Source: Pseudevernia furfuracea (taxonomy: Eukaryota; Ascomycota; Lecanoromycetes; Lecanorales; Parmeliaceae). From it: a stretch of 64,000 nucleotides of DNA. Below are positions 10,314 to 21,429 of this stretch, piece after piece. The position numbers were made by a program, and so were the translations under genes. Each line of letters starts with the position of its first letter. The first letter of the stretch is position 1. The stretch is taken from positions 248,001 to 312,000 of the forward strand of contig JAIUPT010000041.1 in assembly GCA_022315425.1 (NCBI GenBank), given 5' to 3'. The notes below the pieces were generated by a model, which was not told the origin of the DNA, did no database searches, and was given only the letters and a program-made list of their open reading frames with translations.

Positions 10314-11541
10314 AGATGTTGTCGTACCACTCAATGATCATGCATCACGGGAGTAAGAAATTATGGATGGCACTATGGAGCGAAGCTGAGGACTGAAGGG
10401 GTCCGAAGATTTGATGGGCGACACGTTCGTTACTACTCTTTCTTCTTTAACCAACATCAATAAGACTTTCGGCTTCTTTTTCTTCTTCTGAACCAACATC
10501 AACTAGACTCTCAACTCCTTTCTATTCTTGTACAATACAATTCAAAAAGAGAGACTCTCATGGTCTTATTCCAGTGTGATGGCGCGTTCAAGGGGATGTT
10601 GCTTCAATAATGTACGATAGCAGTCAGATGGTCAATTCAACTCCACTCTACGACGTTCTAGAGCATGATTACTGCGGGTGACTTGTAGCTGTAAGAAACC
10701 TGGGTCTAGGTTAAACCTTCTTCATGATGATTATCCATCCCATAGTAGTAGGGTCAAGTGCCGCGACGACTATGTAAGTTGCGGTTGCAAGTAGTTTGGC
10801 CAACAGTACCAGAAAAGGGTCGAAATGATAATGTAGACAGAGAGCGTGTGCCAATTTGATGCGGCTAGTAGGTGAGTATCTTGGCTTTGTGCATTGAAAC
10901 TTATCCTACTATCTAAACCTTGCTTCTGTCGATTTACAGGTAGGTACACTTGACCGCTCCGTGTCCTCACCTCACACAAAGGCCGCAAACGGTCTCCCTT
11001 CCTAGAAGCAAAAATAGAGTACGACGGGGGGTTTTTTTCTCTTATTATATCAAGGTTTGGAGAGAGAAGGGGTTGGAAGATGGCAGGTGCCTCTTCTTTG
11101 GCTGCTACTCCTCGAGAGCGCATGGGGGCTGTCCGATCTGAATCCGTCGTCGTCACTCAACGTGACAAAATGACACGTCGACAAGGCGCCCATGGGGAAA
11201 TATGTTGATCCTCGCCAGCTGCCATCAGCTTGGACTGCCTTTCTTTCGAGCTTCGCAACCGGATCTACGGAGTATTTGCTTGACAGAGCACTCAAGATGC
11301 GCGCGTATCAAGATCCCAAGACATCGCTAATGTGTGTTTGTTCCACGGTCAAGTATGATCTACTGCGTGTGAAACGGTATTTCATTGACGACACCTGGAT
11401 CGTTTACGCAAACAATTAAAATCAGCGCTGATGCTACCAAGGTGCTGTACAAGAACATTTCTAACCTCTTTGTTTGACTGAATGACGATGACATCACTGG
11501 AATCGTTTCCACCGATATCCATGAAGGGCCCATCTGGTAAC
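10314..11541. other. Intergenic with a short imperfect direct repeat
   Basis: A roughly 40-bp direct repeat at 10438-10512 is built on TTCTTCTT...AACCAACATCAA...AGACT. A minus-strand frame at 10770-11156 (non-ATG start) and its overlapping neighbours show no family resemblance. I see no supported gene. Confidence 0.4.
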
Positions 11542-13161
11542 TCAAAATACGAACTGGGTGACTGACGCCAAGTCCATTAATTCTATGTCTCCGATTCGGC
11601 GGACAGCATCACGGATCCACCACGAATCCCATCCCCGCTCAAAGGAGATCCTTTGTGAACGGCTCCCAGCGGAGACTGCGACTAATGGAATCCTCGCCCA
11701 GCCATCGAAGCCTTCCCCCTCAGGTCTCGTCCCTTCAGGCTCGTGGACCCCAGTGGTCGATGCTTTTCTCATCATTTTACCGATCTTGGTGTTCACCGTT
11801 TCTTCAACGCCCAAAATGGCGAGTTCCGCGTTCACCCATGCGACTAATTGACCACTGAGGGGTGATATTTTGTAGACATCTCGCCAGGCCGTTTCGGCTG
11901 CATTGTCTTGAAAGCATCCAGGTAGATAACCCTGACCAATCTTGACCGTTTCAAGCGCTCGCCATGCCCCACACCAGTCTATTTGGTCATGATTCAGTGC
12001 TTTCACCCAGGGGAAGCAGCCGGTCAAATCGAGCCATTTCAAGCAGTACGTCGATCTACTCAGGCGACGCAGGACCGAAGCGGCCTCGCTCCAGTTATTG
12101 TCGAAACTGCTATAGAAGCTGCTTGCGCCGAAGCTGACATTTCCTTGGGGAGTCTCCCGATAAGCAGTGGCCGAGTTCGGTGAGGTCGTGGGTTTTGGCC
12201 AGTATGCAAGGGAGAGATGTGTGATTGTCGCCAAGCAAGGAGCCAGGTCCAACAGCCCTTTCCATGTCGCTGCGTTGTTTGGATGGGAAAGAGACAGGTG
12301 GGTTAAGGAGTGGAATCTTGGCAAAGCGGACGGTGAAGCCAGAGCCAGAAGATCAGGCGTATCCCAGCTGTCTGGTACCTCTTCTCCGGTCGGTACCGTC
12401 TTCTTGGCCGCGAGAATACCCTTTAAATGTTTCAGCTTGAGTGGGTGACCTATGGACTTAGATAGATCTAAACGAGCAAGGCTATCCACGCCTGTAGCGT
12501 CCTCAAGCTGTGTATCATCCAAAAACAGCACCTCAAGTCCTGCCTTATCCGTGCCACTATCGCTGTAACGAGCAATGTAAGAGAGCAGAGCTTCTTTATA
12601 CCGGACCGGGATCGTAGCCAGATAATATTGGTCGTATTGCACGTGCCAGTCCCAGTTCACGGCCAGCGCCTTTAGAGTTGTGTGAATAAGGCTGCCATGA
12701 GCTGGAAGAAAAGACCCGGGAAGCTGTTCTATCTGTACGGACAGCATTTTCGCATTCCTTGGCTCTTGTCCTGTTACTTGCTCCCTCCTCTTCAGCCAAC
12801 TGACCGGTGGAGCCGGACCGGCTGGTCCTCTTGCCCGCCCTGTGACTCTCCAACCAGGGCGAGGCCGCGGTGATGGGGTATCGGGAAGCGCGAGAATGCT
12901 CCTTAAGGACGGCGGTAGAGAAGGTCCTGCCCCTGGGCTCAGGACTTGTGAGGAAGATCGACCGACTTGACTTCCCAGCAGTGATGGTGAGACTCCCTGG
13001 CTGATCCGTAGTTGCTGTATACGATCATTCACAGAGTTGCCTGAAGGGGTGCTCTCTGACCCTAGCGAGTGCGCATCTTTGGACTTGCCGGAGGACAGGA
13101 GTGAAGGGTGAGCAGGGCCACTTGGCTTGGTATCATACGTCGGCGCTCTCTTCTTTGTCAT
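11542..13161 (-). CDS. Conserved fungal protein with leucine-rich-repeat-like C-terminal part
   Basis: An intronless frame of 539 aa from the ATG encoding MTKKRAPTYD; the open frame extends 15 codons further upstream without a better ATG context. The N-terminal third is Ser/Pro-rich with a conserved-looking block SLPPSLRSILALPDTP, then PRPRPG and PAGPAPPVSWL. From about residue 150 there is a globular part with leucine-rich segments (FHSLTHLSLSHPNNAATW, ATITHLSLAYWP, LKWLDLTGCFPWV) spaced like an irregular LRR solenoid. No enzyme motif is visible. I believe this is a conserved Pezizomycotina protein without an assigned role. It is divergent from dbp9, with only 170 bp between the start codons, so the two may be co-expressed and a role linked to ribosome biogenesis is conceivable but unproven. 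Confidence 0.75.
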   Translation of the reverse strand: MTKKRAPTYDTKPSGPAHPSLLSSGKSKDAHSLGSESTPSGNSVNDRIQQLRISQGVSPSLLGSQVGRSSSQVLSPGAGPSLPPSLRSILALPDTPSPRPRPGWRVTGRARGPAGPAPPVSWLKRREQVTGQEPRNAKMLSVQIEQLPGSFLPAHGSLIHTTLKALAVNWDWHVQYDQYYLATIPVRYKEALLSYIARYSDSGTDKAGLEVLFLDDTQLEDATGVDSLARLDLSKSIGHPLKLKHLKGILAAKKTVPTGEEVPDSWDTPDLLALASPSALPRFHSLTHLSLSHPNNAATWKGLLDLAPCLATITHLSLAYWPKPTTSPNSATAYRETPQGNVSFGASSFYSSFDNNWSEAASVLRRLSRSTYCLKWLDLTGCFPWVKALNHDQIDWCGAWRALETVKIGQGYLPGCFQDNAAETAWRDVYKISPLSGQLVAWVNAELAILGVEETVNTKIGKMMRKASTTGVHEPEGTRPEGEGFDGWARIPLVAVSAGSRSQRISFERGWDSWWIRDAVRRIGDIELMDLASVTQFVF

Positions 13162-13331
13162 GGGCCCTTTAACACGACTGAGATGGTTGCAGAAAATCAG
13201 TGGCATGGGGGTGGGGAGTTATCGGAGTTCAGCCCTATGGCCTACGGCACGAAATCTCAAAATCCAGAAGCCCAAAATCCACCAAAATCCGTGCACAGTC
13301 CAGGTGTTTGGCGTTACAGCCCATCGCTATC
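13162..13331. promoter_or_regulatory. Compact bidirectional promoter between the LRR-like gene and dbp9
   Basis: Only 170 bp separate two divergent start codons, so both core promoters and leaders must share this interval. No TATA box was seen. Confidence 0.6.
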
Positions 13332-15417
13332 ATGAAGCGTAAGCTAGATGAGGACGATGTTCCTACAGTTGTCGATACGAACGATGCGTCCAAGAAGCCC
13401 TCCAGCTTCCGCGCCCTCGGTCTAGATTCCCGGCTCCTCCAAGCTGTTGCACAGCAGAATTTCTCTACTCCAACGCTGGTCCAATTCAAAGCGATACCGC
13501 TTGCTCTTGAGGGCAAAGACATACTAGGTATGATAATCAAGGGTTTTGGAGATGGACTCACTGACTGACTCGCTCCTTCCAGCTCGCTCCAAGACTGGCT
13601 CTGGCAAGACTGCTGCATATATCCTCCCAATCCTCCAATCGATACTGCAGAGACTACCGGTCTGTGATCCTTCATTTCTTCAAACCTTTACATAACTAAC
13701 TTCCTGATTAGACCAACGGCACCCGCAAAGCTACATTTGCCCTCATCCTTGTGCCCACCCACGAGCTTGCCAAGCAGGTCTCCAATGCAGTCTCGGATTT
13801 CTCAGCTTTTTGTTCGAAGGACATTCGAGCCGTCAATCTCAATCCTCTCAACTCCACCAAAAAGAAGATACCTGAAAGTGTGCAGCGGTCACTTCTCGCT
13901 GAAGCCCCGGACATCGTGGTCGCTACGCCTGCTCGTGCATCTCTATATCTACAAAGCTCAGCATTTTCAGTCGAAAATCTCGCACACCTCGTGATAGACG
14001 AGGCGGACTTGATCCTCTCATATGGTCACGATGATGATCTGCAAGTGATTGCCGAGGCCGTGCCACAAGGGGTTCAAACAATCCTCATGAGTGCAACCCT
14101 AAGTACCGAAGTCGAAACTATCAAAGGTCTCTTCTGCCGAGATCCAGCAGTCTTGGACTTTCAAGAGGCAGTGGACGAGGGCGGTGGCGTCAGTCAATAT
14201 ACGGTCAGGTACGCTAATCGGGCTCCATCGCTGCAAAACTCTTACAGCTGCTAAAATGTATATCCTACAGATGCGCTGAGGACGAAAAATTCCTTTTAGT
14301 ATACGTGATCTTCAAATTGAAGCTGATCAAAGGAAAATGTATCATATTCGTCGCGGACATTGATAGATGTTACCGCTTGAAGCTATTCTTCGAGCAGTTT
14401 GGGATCAAGAGCTGTGTTCTCAACTCAGAACTACCGGTCAATTCACGCGTTCATGTAGTTGAAGAGTTCAATAAGAATGTCTATGATATCATCATAGCTT
14501 CCGATGAACATGAAGTTTTGGATGTCCGAGAAGAGCGTCAGGCCAAAAAGCCCAGGATTGAGGATGACGGACCAATTGCGCCTCATGATGAGGAGGACGC
14601 TATTGATAGTGAGGATCGACCGTCAGAAATTCTGGAAAATGGGACTATTCACGATGACACAGCATCTGACAACGCAAAACCTGCCGACCCGCCGAAGAAG
14701 CGACGAAAGAAGGCCAAAAGAAGCAAAGAATATGGCGTATCGCGTGGTATCGATTTCCAGAACGTAGCTTGCGTTCTTAACTTTGATCTGCCTACATCCT
14801 CAAAATCGTATACGCACCGCATCGGAAGGACCGCGCGGGCTGGGAAAACTGGAATGGCGCTATCGTTCGTTGTGCCTACAGAGCATTACCACAAGCACAA
14901 ACCGACTACCCTTACCAGTGCACAGCACGATGAAGAAGTGTTGAGCAAAATCATGAGACTCCAACAGAAGAAGGGCAAGGAGGTGAAGGATTACCACTTT
15001 GACATGAAGCAGGTAGAATCTTTCCGCTACCGTATGAACGACGCGTTACGAGCAGTCACGCGGATTGCCATCCGGGAGGCACGGACCCGAGAGTTCAGGC
15101 AGGAGCTTTTGAAGAGCGAGAAGTTGAAGAGGCATTTCGAGGAGAACCCGGAGGACTTGCATCATTTGAGGCACGACGGCGAACTCAGAGCAGCGAGAAT
15201 CCAACCCCATCTTAGGCACGTCCCAGAGTATCTCATGCCAAGCAATGGCAAGAAAGGCATCGCAGGAGAGGACATTGGCTTCGTTGGATTGAGGAAGATC
15301 ACCGACAATAGGATCAGAAAAGCGAGAATGCAAAAGCGCATGAAGGGAAATGGCAAAAAACCTGCCGGACGGAAGTCAGATCCTTTGAAAACTTTCAATG
15401 CAAAGGGAAGACGTTAG
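13332..15417 (+). CDS. dbp9: ATP-dependent RNA helicase Dbp9 (DEAD-box, DDX56 family)
   Basis: Four exons, 13332-13527, 13583-13659, 13712-14208 and 14271-15417, give 638 aa. Introns are 55, 52 and 62 nt. The Q motif lies in exon 1 (FRALGLDSRLL...STPTLVQ). Motif I, SKTGSGKT, is split by intron 1 and sits near residues 68-75. Motif II is VIDEAD (185-190), motif III is SAT (218-220) and motif VI is HRIGRTARAG (from residue 439). An acidic and basic insert with KKPRIEDD and a KKRRKKAKRSK stretch sits between the helicase core motifs, as is usual for Dbp9, and the C-terminus is basic (KKPAGRKS...). Dbp9 acts in the nucleolus in early 60S ribosomal-subunit assembly and pre-rRNA processing. Intron positions and final frame are all consistent, so the call is firm. 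Confidence 0.95.
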
Positions 15418-17688
15418 CATTTTGTCTACGAGAGGTTGTAGTGTCTTCATCTCACTGGAGGCTCTTCGTTCCGCCTTCGAGTGAGAAAGTGGCAAAATTC
15501 CCTAGATGACGAGCAATCTTAACAACTGTTCCAGTGTTCTAGACCTACCAATAACCCACTCTCGTGGTATTCGCCGCACGGAATTTGGGGGCGGACCCAT
15601 TTCATTGCCGTAGTACTCCATACCATTGGTACTCCACCATATACACTCTTTGACTATGCAATTGCTTCATGAGACATCACAATCGTCACGAGACGCTTCA
15701 ATTGCGTTGCCTGACGCCTCCAGAAGCAAAGCGCTTCACTCACCAGCGTTGAATAAACCTGATCCACTTTAGAGCACAAGATAGGAATGTCTTGCCTCTC
15801 AAGCTGCCGAGACAATCTACAGAAGAGCCAGACTGCACACCGTGCTCGTGCAAATCTGAGCTGCATATCCCTCAAAGCATAAAATCTACTCTATCGGTTT
15901 GCTAGTGCATTATGCAGGATGAAACTGGTTGTGCTTGTTGCTGCGTCTTACAATAATGTATAAAGCCCCTAGGATTCTCATCGACCGATCTGAACTCTCG
16001 AGTGTGTTTTATGGCCCCGGGAGACATACCAAATGGTCCGACCATATCGACTGGCGAGTGTTATCACAGGCAAGTGTTTTCATACTGCTGATGACCAAGA
16101 ATTGCACGCAACACCGCCGTCTGTTTCGAAAGAGGTTTGTAGCCTATGGAAATGCGATTCCCAGGAAGTGAGCTTGCAATCACGGCAGGCACGTTATCCG
16201 AATGTCAGCATTTATTCTTTATGATCTAGGGATTGGAGAAGCCGACGCCAGCTGCACTAGAATGACACATCAAAATACTTCACTCGGAACCCTACATCCA
16301 CTGTACGAGGTCATGTGGGACGAAGATTTCTTTCGATTTTCCGTCCGCAAGTTGGTCATCGTTCCTACAATCCTACGATCATACGATCCTACGATTTATG
16401 TGCACGAAACAGCATTGAGCATCGCTTCTGAGCATTGTGCTTATGGCTCTCTCAGCGAACGCTCCCAAGTCCCCAGACAAGACGAGCTGAGCAAGGATCT
16501 GGATGAAGCACCCCACGAACCAATTCAGTCCACGTGAGAAGAATTTTTTTCTTCGAACAGTGGCGAGACCTGCAGTCTTGACAGCCAATATATTTCCCAC
16601 GATCCAGATGCCTGAAAAGTATACGGAAGCGATGCCGTTGAGCTTACTTGAGATAAGATTTAGGAGCCGCAAAGGCAGTGCTACGGATATGAGCTGATGG
16701 GATCAGAGGGTCCTCCTTGGACTTTACCAACCAAGCGGTCACTCAAAGAGAAGTAAACGGTAAGGCAAGTGCGGACTTAGTGTCATACATTCACACTCAG
16801 CAAGAGGGATTGGGGAGGCTTTGACGGGTTATCGGCAGAAGTAATAGATTCATCAGCAGGCCAGGAATTCGCCTTCACCGACCATCGTCACTTCTATCCA
16901 CTTTATTCAGCATGATAGGTACAAAATACCTCAGGAGGTAGTGGCTTGTGTGCCACCATTGCCACGTAAGCGACAGCCGCACCAGACAAGAAGCCGAACC
17001 GCGTTTCACTTGCCATATTTGCCTCATTTATTCCCTCGATTAGTGCTTCACAACTGCGCGAACCCATAACATATCCCACCATCGGCGTGTTGCCCTACGC
17101 TGCAAGTTAAGTGGGCGGCAACCCCAGCAACCCCCACGATGCGGAGGGAATCTGTCCACCGCACTTATCGATCCCAACTTCCTGAAATGCCGTCTCTTGT
17201 TCGTTTCAACTCGAACGACTTGCCTTGCCTTTGGTCGCTTCATGCATCTTGTTTCAATAGGTTAGGCGCCGCTCCCGATCGTCATTCCCTGCCTGCCCTC
17301 GCTCGTCATTCCATGCTCGCAATGGGTTAGCGGCGTTGGATTTACACCGATTGTTTTCTTGAAACAGGATTTCAACCGCCATGAATTCAATCGAGATCAT
17401 CACCGTCATCGTTAGCTCCAATATTGCTCGTGTCCTTGCAAGTACAAATACTCAGCTTCTTCCCCACAATATCCCCATCAAAATCTCCATAGCCTCGAAG
17501 ATCATTCAGAACCTTATTTGAGAGACCCCCATTTACCAACAGCATCGCAACAACTCCCTTCATACTCACATAATCAATCAAACCGTCCTCATCCTTAACG
17601 TCTTCTGCCCTCGACATCCATTACCACATATCCAGCACTACCAACCAACATCAACAACCATCAATCAACATCCCAATCAACCATTAAC
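15418..17688. other. Long intergenic stretch, no supported gene
   Basis: About 2.3 kb. A short direct repeat of CTACGAT/CATACGAT units lies at 16369-16396. Frames at 15654-15875, 16202-16537 and 16379-16672 overlap on opposite strands, with no motif or credible splice partner. The last 300 bp before 17689 are rich in CAA/ATCA repeats, typical of a fungal 5' leader for the secreted-protein gene. Confidence 0.4.
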
Positions 17689-18123
17689 ATGAAGTTCTCC
17701 TCAGCAGCCATTACCGTAGCCGCCATTTCTCTCCTCTCTACCACCCACGCCGCCCCCCTGGCTTTTGAGAATGGTGAAATTACCGGCCGTCTCCACCACC
17801 GCCGTGGCTCTGACCTCTCCGAGATCTCAGGCGTCTCCAGCGCGAGCGAAGCTCTTGAGGGTCTAAACATCGGCTTCGAGCCTGGAGCCACCCTCCTCCT
17901 CCCTCGCATCCTCAATTTCTTCAAGCGTCAAAGCTCCTCCAGCGCCGCGATTTCGACGTCGGTGACACCATCGGTGGGCTCGACCGGTACCGCACCCACG
18001 TCCGGAACGACGGATACGGATCTCCACACCGCCGTCATGGAGCCAGACTACGAATCGTACGGCTTCGCTTCCGAAGGAGGCGAAACCACTGCACTGACTC
18101 CGGTCAGGGAGGTCAAGGAGTAA
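17689..18123 (+). CDS. Small secreted protein, possibly Kex2-processed
   Basis: A single exon of 144 aa. A classic signal peptide covers residues 1-20 (MKFSSAAITVAAISLLSTTH), with cleavage likely at THA-AP. The mature part contains dibasic sites, HHRR near residue 37 and FFKR near residue 79, that a Kex2-type protease could cut. A Ser/Thr-rich, probably O-glycosylated stretch follows, then an acidic tail ending VREVKE. There are no cysteines, so it is not a typical disulfide-rich effector. The gene is preceded by a long CAA/ATCA-rich leader. No family was recognised; a secreted propeptide or cell-wall-associated protein is the most that can be said. Confidence 0.6.
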   Translation: MKFSSAAITVAAISLLSTTHAAPLAFENGEITGRLHHRRGSDLSEISGVSSASEALEGLNIGFEPGATLLLPRILNFFKRQSSSSAAISTSVTPSVGSTGTAPTSGTTDTDLHTAVMEPDYESYGFASEGGETTALTPVREVKE

Positions 18124-19506
18124 AAGGGCACGTGCGAGTCATGATGGGCTTGGAGGGTTGTGTACGATATCATTTACCATGAGGACGACGATGACGATGA
18201 CCAAAGCAATAGCAACAACTAGCACGATGCGCGGGCAGGACCCGCTGCTACTCCACGCACCACTTTGGATCAGGATGCATTGATTGATTGATTGGTTGAT
18301 TGGAGAATCGATGGTTATGCTTGGGGTTCCTGCGGGTTCAAGTGATGGGCTGATTTGTATGCTTACGTGTTGCGCATTTTGAAGAACGCTTCGGGCATTT
18401 TTGAGGATCATTGGTACTGCTGCGCAAGCTTGGATGGGAGAAGACAAAGGGGTTGGAGGCGAGGGGAGAGAGGGAGAGAGAGAGGGAGAGAGAGGGAGAG
18501 AGAGGGAGAGGGAGAGGGAGAGAGGGAGAGAGGGAGAGATAGGAGAGTGATTGAGATTTGCTTACCTGAGACTTGATTTGATTGATTAACTGATTAATTT
18601 GATTGATTGACTATGGTACATGTATGTATGTGATTGGTCGTTTTGCTGCTAGAAAATCTAGATTTATAGATTAGATTAGATTTGTCGTTTTGTCCACCCC
18701 CAGTGCCCACCTTACTTGCCAACTGTCTCCTCATGGGTTCATGACTTTTCCTTTCCTCCTTTCATATCAAATCAAATCAAATCAAATCTTCTCCCGCTCC
18801 CCACGGTTCAAGGTATACCCCCTCCCTCCCACACAATGATGCATATTTCCTTACTCCGTAGCAACACGACCCGTCCGCTGCACGAAACGATCCAAAAAAA
18901 AAGCGCGCTTTCTTTCCCGCGCCGTCGAAGAAATTCCTGTAACAGAAACCACGGCACGTGAATAGAGAGAGAGAGAGGGGCAAGGGGGGGAACAACAGCC
19001 TTTGTTTCAGTTTTGTTTTCCTGGCGAAACTTTTGTTCTCGGAATGTTATCATTGTTGTTTTTCAGGGTCACAAGGTTTGATTGAGATGGGGGAGGAATT
19101 GAAGAAAGGGAGGTGGTGCTTGTGGTGGGAGACGGGGTTTGGGTCAGATGGATGGCGTAGGCATAGGTAGGTAGGGCGGACTGGTGGATTTGTTTGTAAA
19201 CCATGTAAGTAGCTCAGCGCTTTCGTTGCGTGCTATGTACACATATCTATGTTCGTCTAGAATGCTTGATCGCTAGCCCCCCTCGGGAACAAATATAGAT
19301 GCATCAAAGAAAGACGGGGCGTGAGCCATGGTGTCTGAGCAGGCAAATCTAAACGAAACAGCGCCGAACTCAGCTATGCAAGTAAAATATCCCAAACCTC
19401 ATGTATGCCGTGTCTTCGTGTATGTACAGCCATCGCAACCTAGGACTCACAGTGGTGATTCGCTCACCAAGTCTCCTGCATTTGTATTAGCGACCCTTGC
19501 CTTCAC
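18124..19506. other. Intergenic with several simple repeats
   Basis: Contains ATTG/TGAT tetranucleotide runs (about 18273-18300 and 18573-18613), the GGGAGAGA tract listed separately and an (AAATC)n run at about 18766-18788. No credible gene is seen. Confidence 0.45.
18461..18546. repeat. Polypurine GGGAGAGA microsatellite
   Basis: About 80 bases of GGGAGAGA/GAGAGG units on the plus strand, almost pure purine. It generates an artificial Arg/Glu/Gly-rich frame that should not be annotated. Confidence 0.85.
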
Positions 19507-21429
19507 CTAAGCGCTGAGTCGACTTACAGCAATGTACTGACCACCATCCTTCTTCTTTGTCCAAAACTCTTCTGCTTCCTTCCGTCTCAGGTTTCCCTTA
19601 TCCATAGCCACATCAACTAGCGCCCTCTCGACCCCTTCTCCCATACCCTGAGAGCTTCCGCAAACGAACACCCGTCCGTCCAAGGCATTGATGATGAACC
19701 ACACCAAATCTGCCTGATGCCTCACCTCCTCTTGCACATAGCGTCCCTCACCGCGTCGGCTTTGTACAACCTTCTTGACCTTGTCTTCTTCAACGCCCCA
19801 CTCGCCGCTGTAAAGCTCATCCAGTAGGCTATCCCGTACCCCCTGCAAGACCCAGACCTTGTTAGCACAGTTGGCGGATTTGAGACGCCGTTGCACGAAG
19901 CCTCGGAACGGTGCTACACCAACGCCTGCGCCGATGAGAAGCATAGGCCCATCGGTCACAAATTCGCGCGCTAGAGGGTTGGCCATTAAGCCGCGGAACA
20001 TGGGAACCCGAAGGTCGAGATCTGTAACTTTGATGCCTTGTTTTTCAGCTTCCTGCACCTTCCTGGCAATGCGTTCAAGGAAGCCAGAACCGACACCTGT
20101 ACGAGGTCCGCCACGCCAATTAGGTGTCTCGTGTACTGTGACGGCGATTTCGATCAGGCGGCGACAGTTGGTACCCTCACGTGTACAAGATACCTGTGGG
20201 TCCTGGCTGAGCGAGTAGAAGCGTGGCATAAGGGTGTGGAGTCCGGAAAGAAGGTGAGATAGCGGCGGGTGAGATGATGGGAAGGCATTGAGCAGCTGAG
20301 CGATCGTGATGTGAGGACCCGTGCGGAGGTCGCAGAAGGCTGCTTGGCCTTGGGCAGAAGATAGATAGAGGAGGATCTTCTTCTCATTGGGAGCTGTTGC
20401 GTACTCAGCGAGCAGACGAAGGAGTGGTTTGCCCGGGGGGTAGCTCTGGACGTCAGAGCACCAAGTCAGGAGCTCTCGCCTGGTAGTGACTAGCTCTCTG
20501 GACTTTTCGTCGCCCCAAATAGTAGGCCATCGCCCTGTGCTGGTCCTCATTATCACCTGCTTGTCTCGAACGTACCCTGGGATGTTGAGTATGTCGAAGA
20601 TCTCATCCACCAGGTCATCCGAGTTTGGTGCCTGTACACCCACAGCACCGCCAACCACAAAGTCGACATCCCCACTCTCAGCCGGATAATCCGTGACATC
20701 GAGATCATAATGATAGGTTCGCTTTTCTGCTCCAGGCTTAGTCAACTCCCTCGCGTGGTGGACCTTGGCTGAGTAGACCTCGTATGGGGGGTGTGGTGTC
20801 ACGAACTTCGGAGGATGCCTTTGGACTGTTGACTGGACTGGGGATGCGTATGTTGACAACTTTTCGAATGATACTGTCTCAGCAGGAAGATCAACAAGAT
20901 TGGTCAGCTCGCTATCAAGGCTGAGAGGGCCAATTCGAAGACAGAGACTTCGGAAAGCATCATTGTCGGGAACGACCACTGGGCGACCGGACTTGGTCGC
21001 TGGATCTTCCTCCAAAGCCGTCAAGAAACAGCAACCTCCTCCGCAGCAGACCTTCTCAATCTCTTTAGTCTCCGCTCCTCTTGCAGGTGACAATATCCGT
21101 CGCACATCCTCTGGACCTTTGGAGATGAGTATGGTCGAAGCTCGTCTCTTTCGCGGTTTGGTTGGAGACATGAGAAGAGTCTTGTCATCGTTTTGCTGGT
21201 CAATTGCCTCGTCAAGCTGAGGATCTGTTCCTGGCGTCCCAGGTGATTCATTCTCCGAGCCAGATGTGTATTCGAATGACTTTAAGGATGCTGAGTCAGA
21301 TGATGGCTCAGTGACGGAGCTTCTCGATTGTCGAGGTATAGAGATTGGTTTTTGGGGTATAGGGTCGTTGGGATGAGATGTAGAGGGTTCGGAGAGACAT
21401 GTATGCTGATTGCTTTGTGGGTGAGGCAT
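19507..21429 (-). CDS. FAD/NADPH-binding reductase of the FNR/P450-reductase fold, lacking a flavodoxin domain
   Basis: A frame of 640 aa from the ATG encoding MPHPQSNQH; the open frame runs 33 codons upstream to another ATG whose hydrophobic start could be a targeting sequence. The first 200 residues are Ser/Pro-rich and include a Cys cluster, CCGGGCC. The C-terminal part follows the cytochrome-P450/sulfite-reductase flavoprotein layout: an FAD-binding RFYSLS (R-x-Y-S) motif, a GVGSGFL turn, the NADPH-binding GAGVGVAPFRGFVQ segment, VWVLQGVR and VFVCGSSQGMG. There is no N-terminal FMN flavodoxin domain, so electrons must leave via a partner or through the Cys cluster. The physiological acceptor is unknown. 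The fold assignment is firm, the role is not. Confidence 0.8.
   Translation of the reverse strand: MPHPQSNQHTCLSEPSTSHPNDPIPQKPISIPRQSRSSVTEPSSDSASLKSFEYTSGSENESPGTPGTDPQLDEAIDQQNDDKTLLMSPTKPRKRRASTILISKGPEDVRRILSPARGAETKEIEKVCCGGGCCFLTALEEDPATKSGRPVVVPDNDAFRSLCLRIGPLSLDSELTNLVDLPAETVSFEKLSTYASPVQSTVQRHPPKFVTPHPPYEVYSAKVHHARELTKPGAEKRTYHYDLDVTDYPAESGDVDFVVGGAVGVQAPNSDDLVDEIFDILNIPGYVRDKQVIMRTSTGRWPTIWGDEKSRELVTTRRELLTWCSDVQSYPPGKPLLRLLAEYATAPNEKKILLYLSSAQGQAAFCDLRTGPHITIAQLLNAFPSSHPPLSHLLSGLHTLMPRFYSLSQDPQVSCTREGTNCRRLIEIAVTVHETPNWRGGPRTGVGSGFLERIARKVQEAEKQGIKVTDLDLRVPMFRGLMANPLAREFVTDGPMLLIGAGVGVAPFRGFVQRRLKSANCANKVWVLQGVRDSLLDELYSGEWGVEEDKVKKVVQSRRGEGRYVQEEVRHQADLVWFIINALDGRVFVCGSSQGMGEGVERALVDVAMDKGNLRRKEAEEFWTKKKDGGQYIAVSRLSA

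Noticed and set aside
10770..11156. 128-codon minus-strand open frame
   Set aside because: Starts at GTG, has no motif and is overlapped by other random frames.
16202..16672. Overlapping open frames on both strands
   Set aside because: Around 100 codons each, no family signal, and part of the sequence is a short direct repeat.
18430..18576. Arg/Glu/Gly-rich open frame
   Set aside because: Translation of a GGGAGAGA microsatellite, not a gene.
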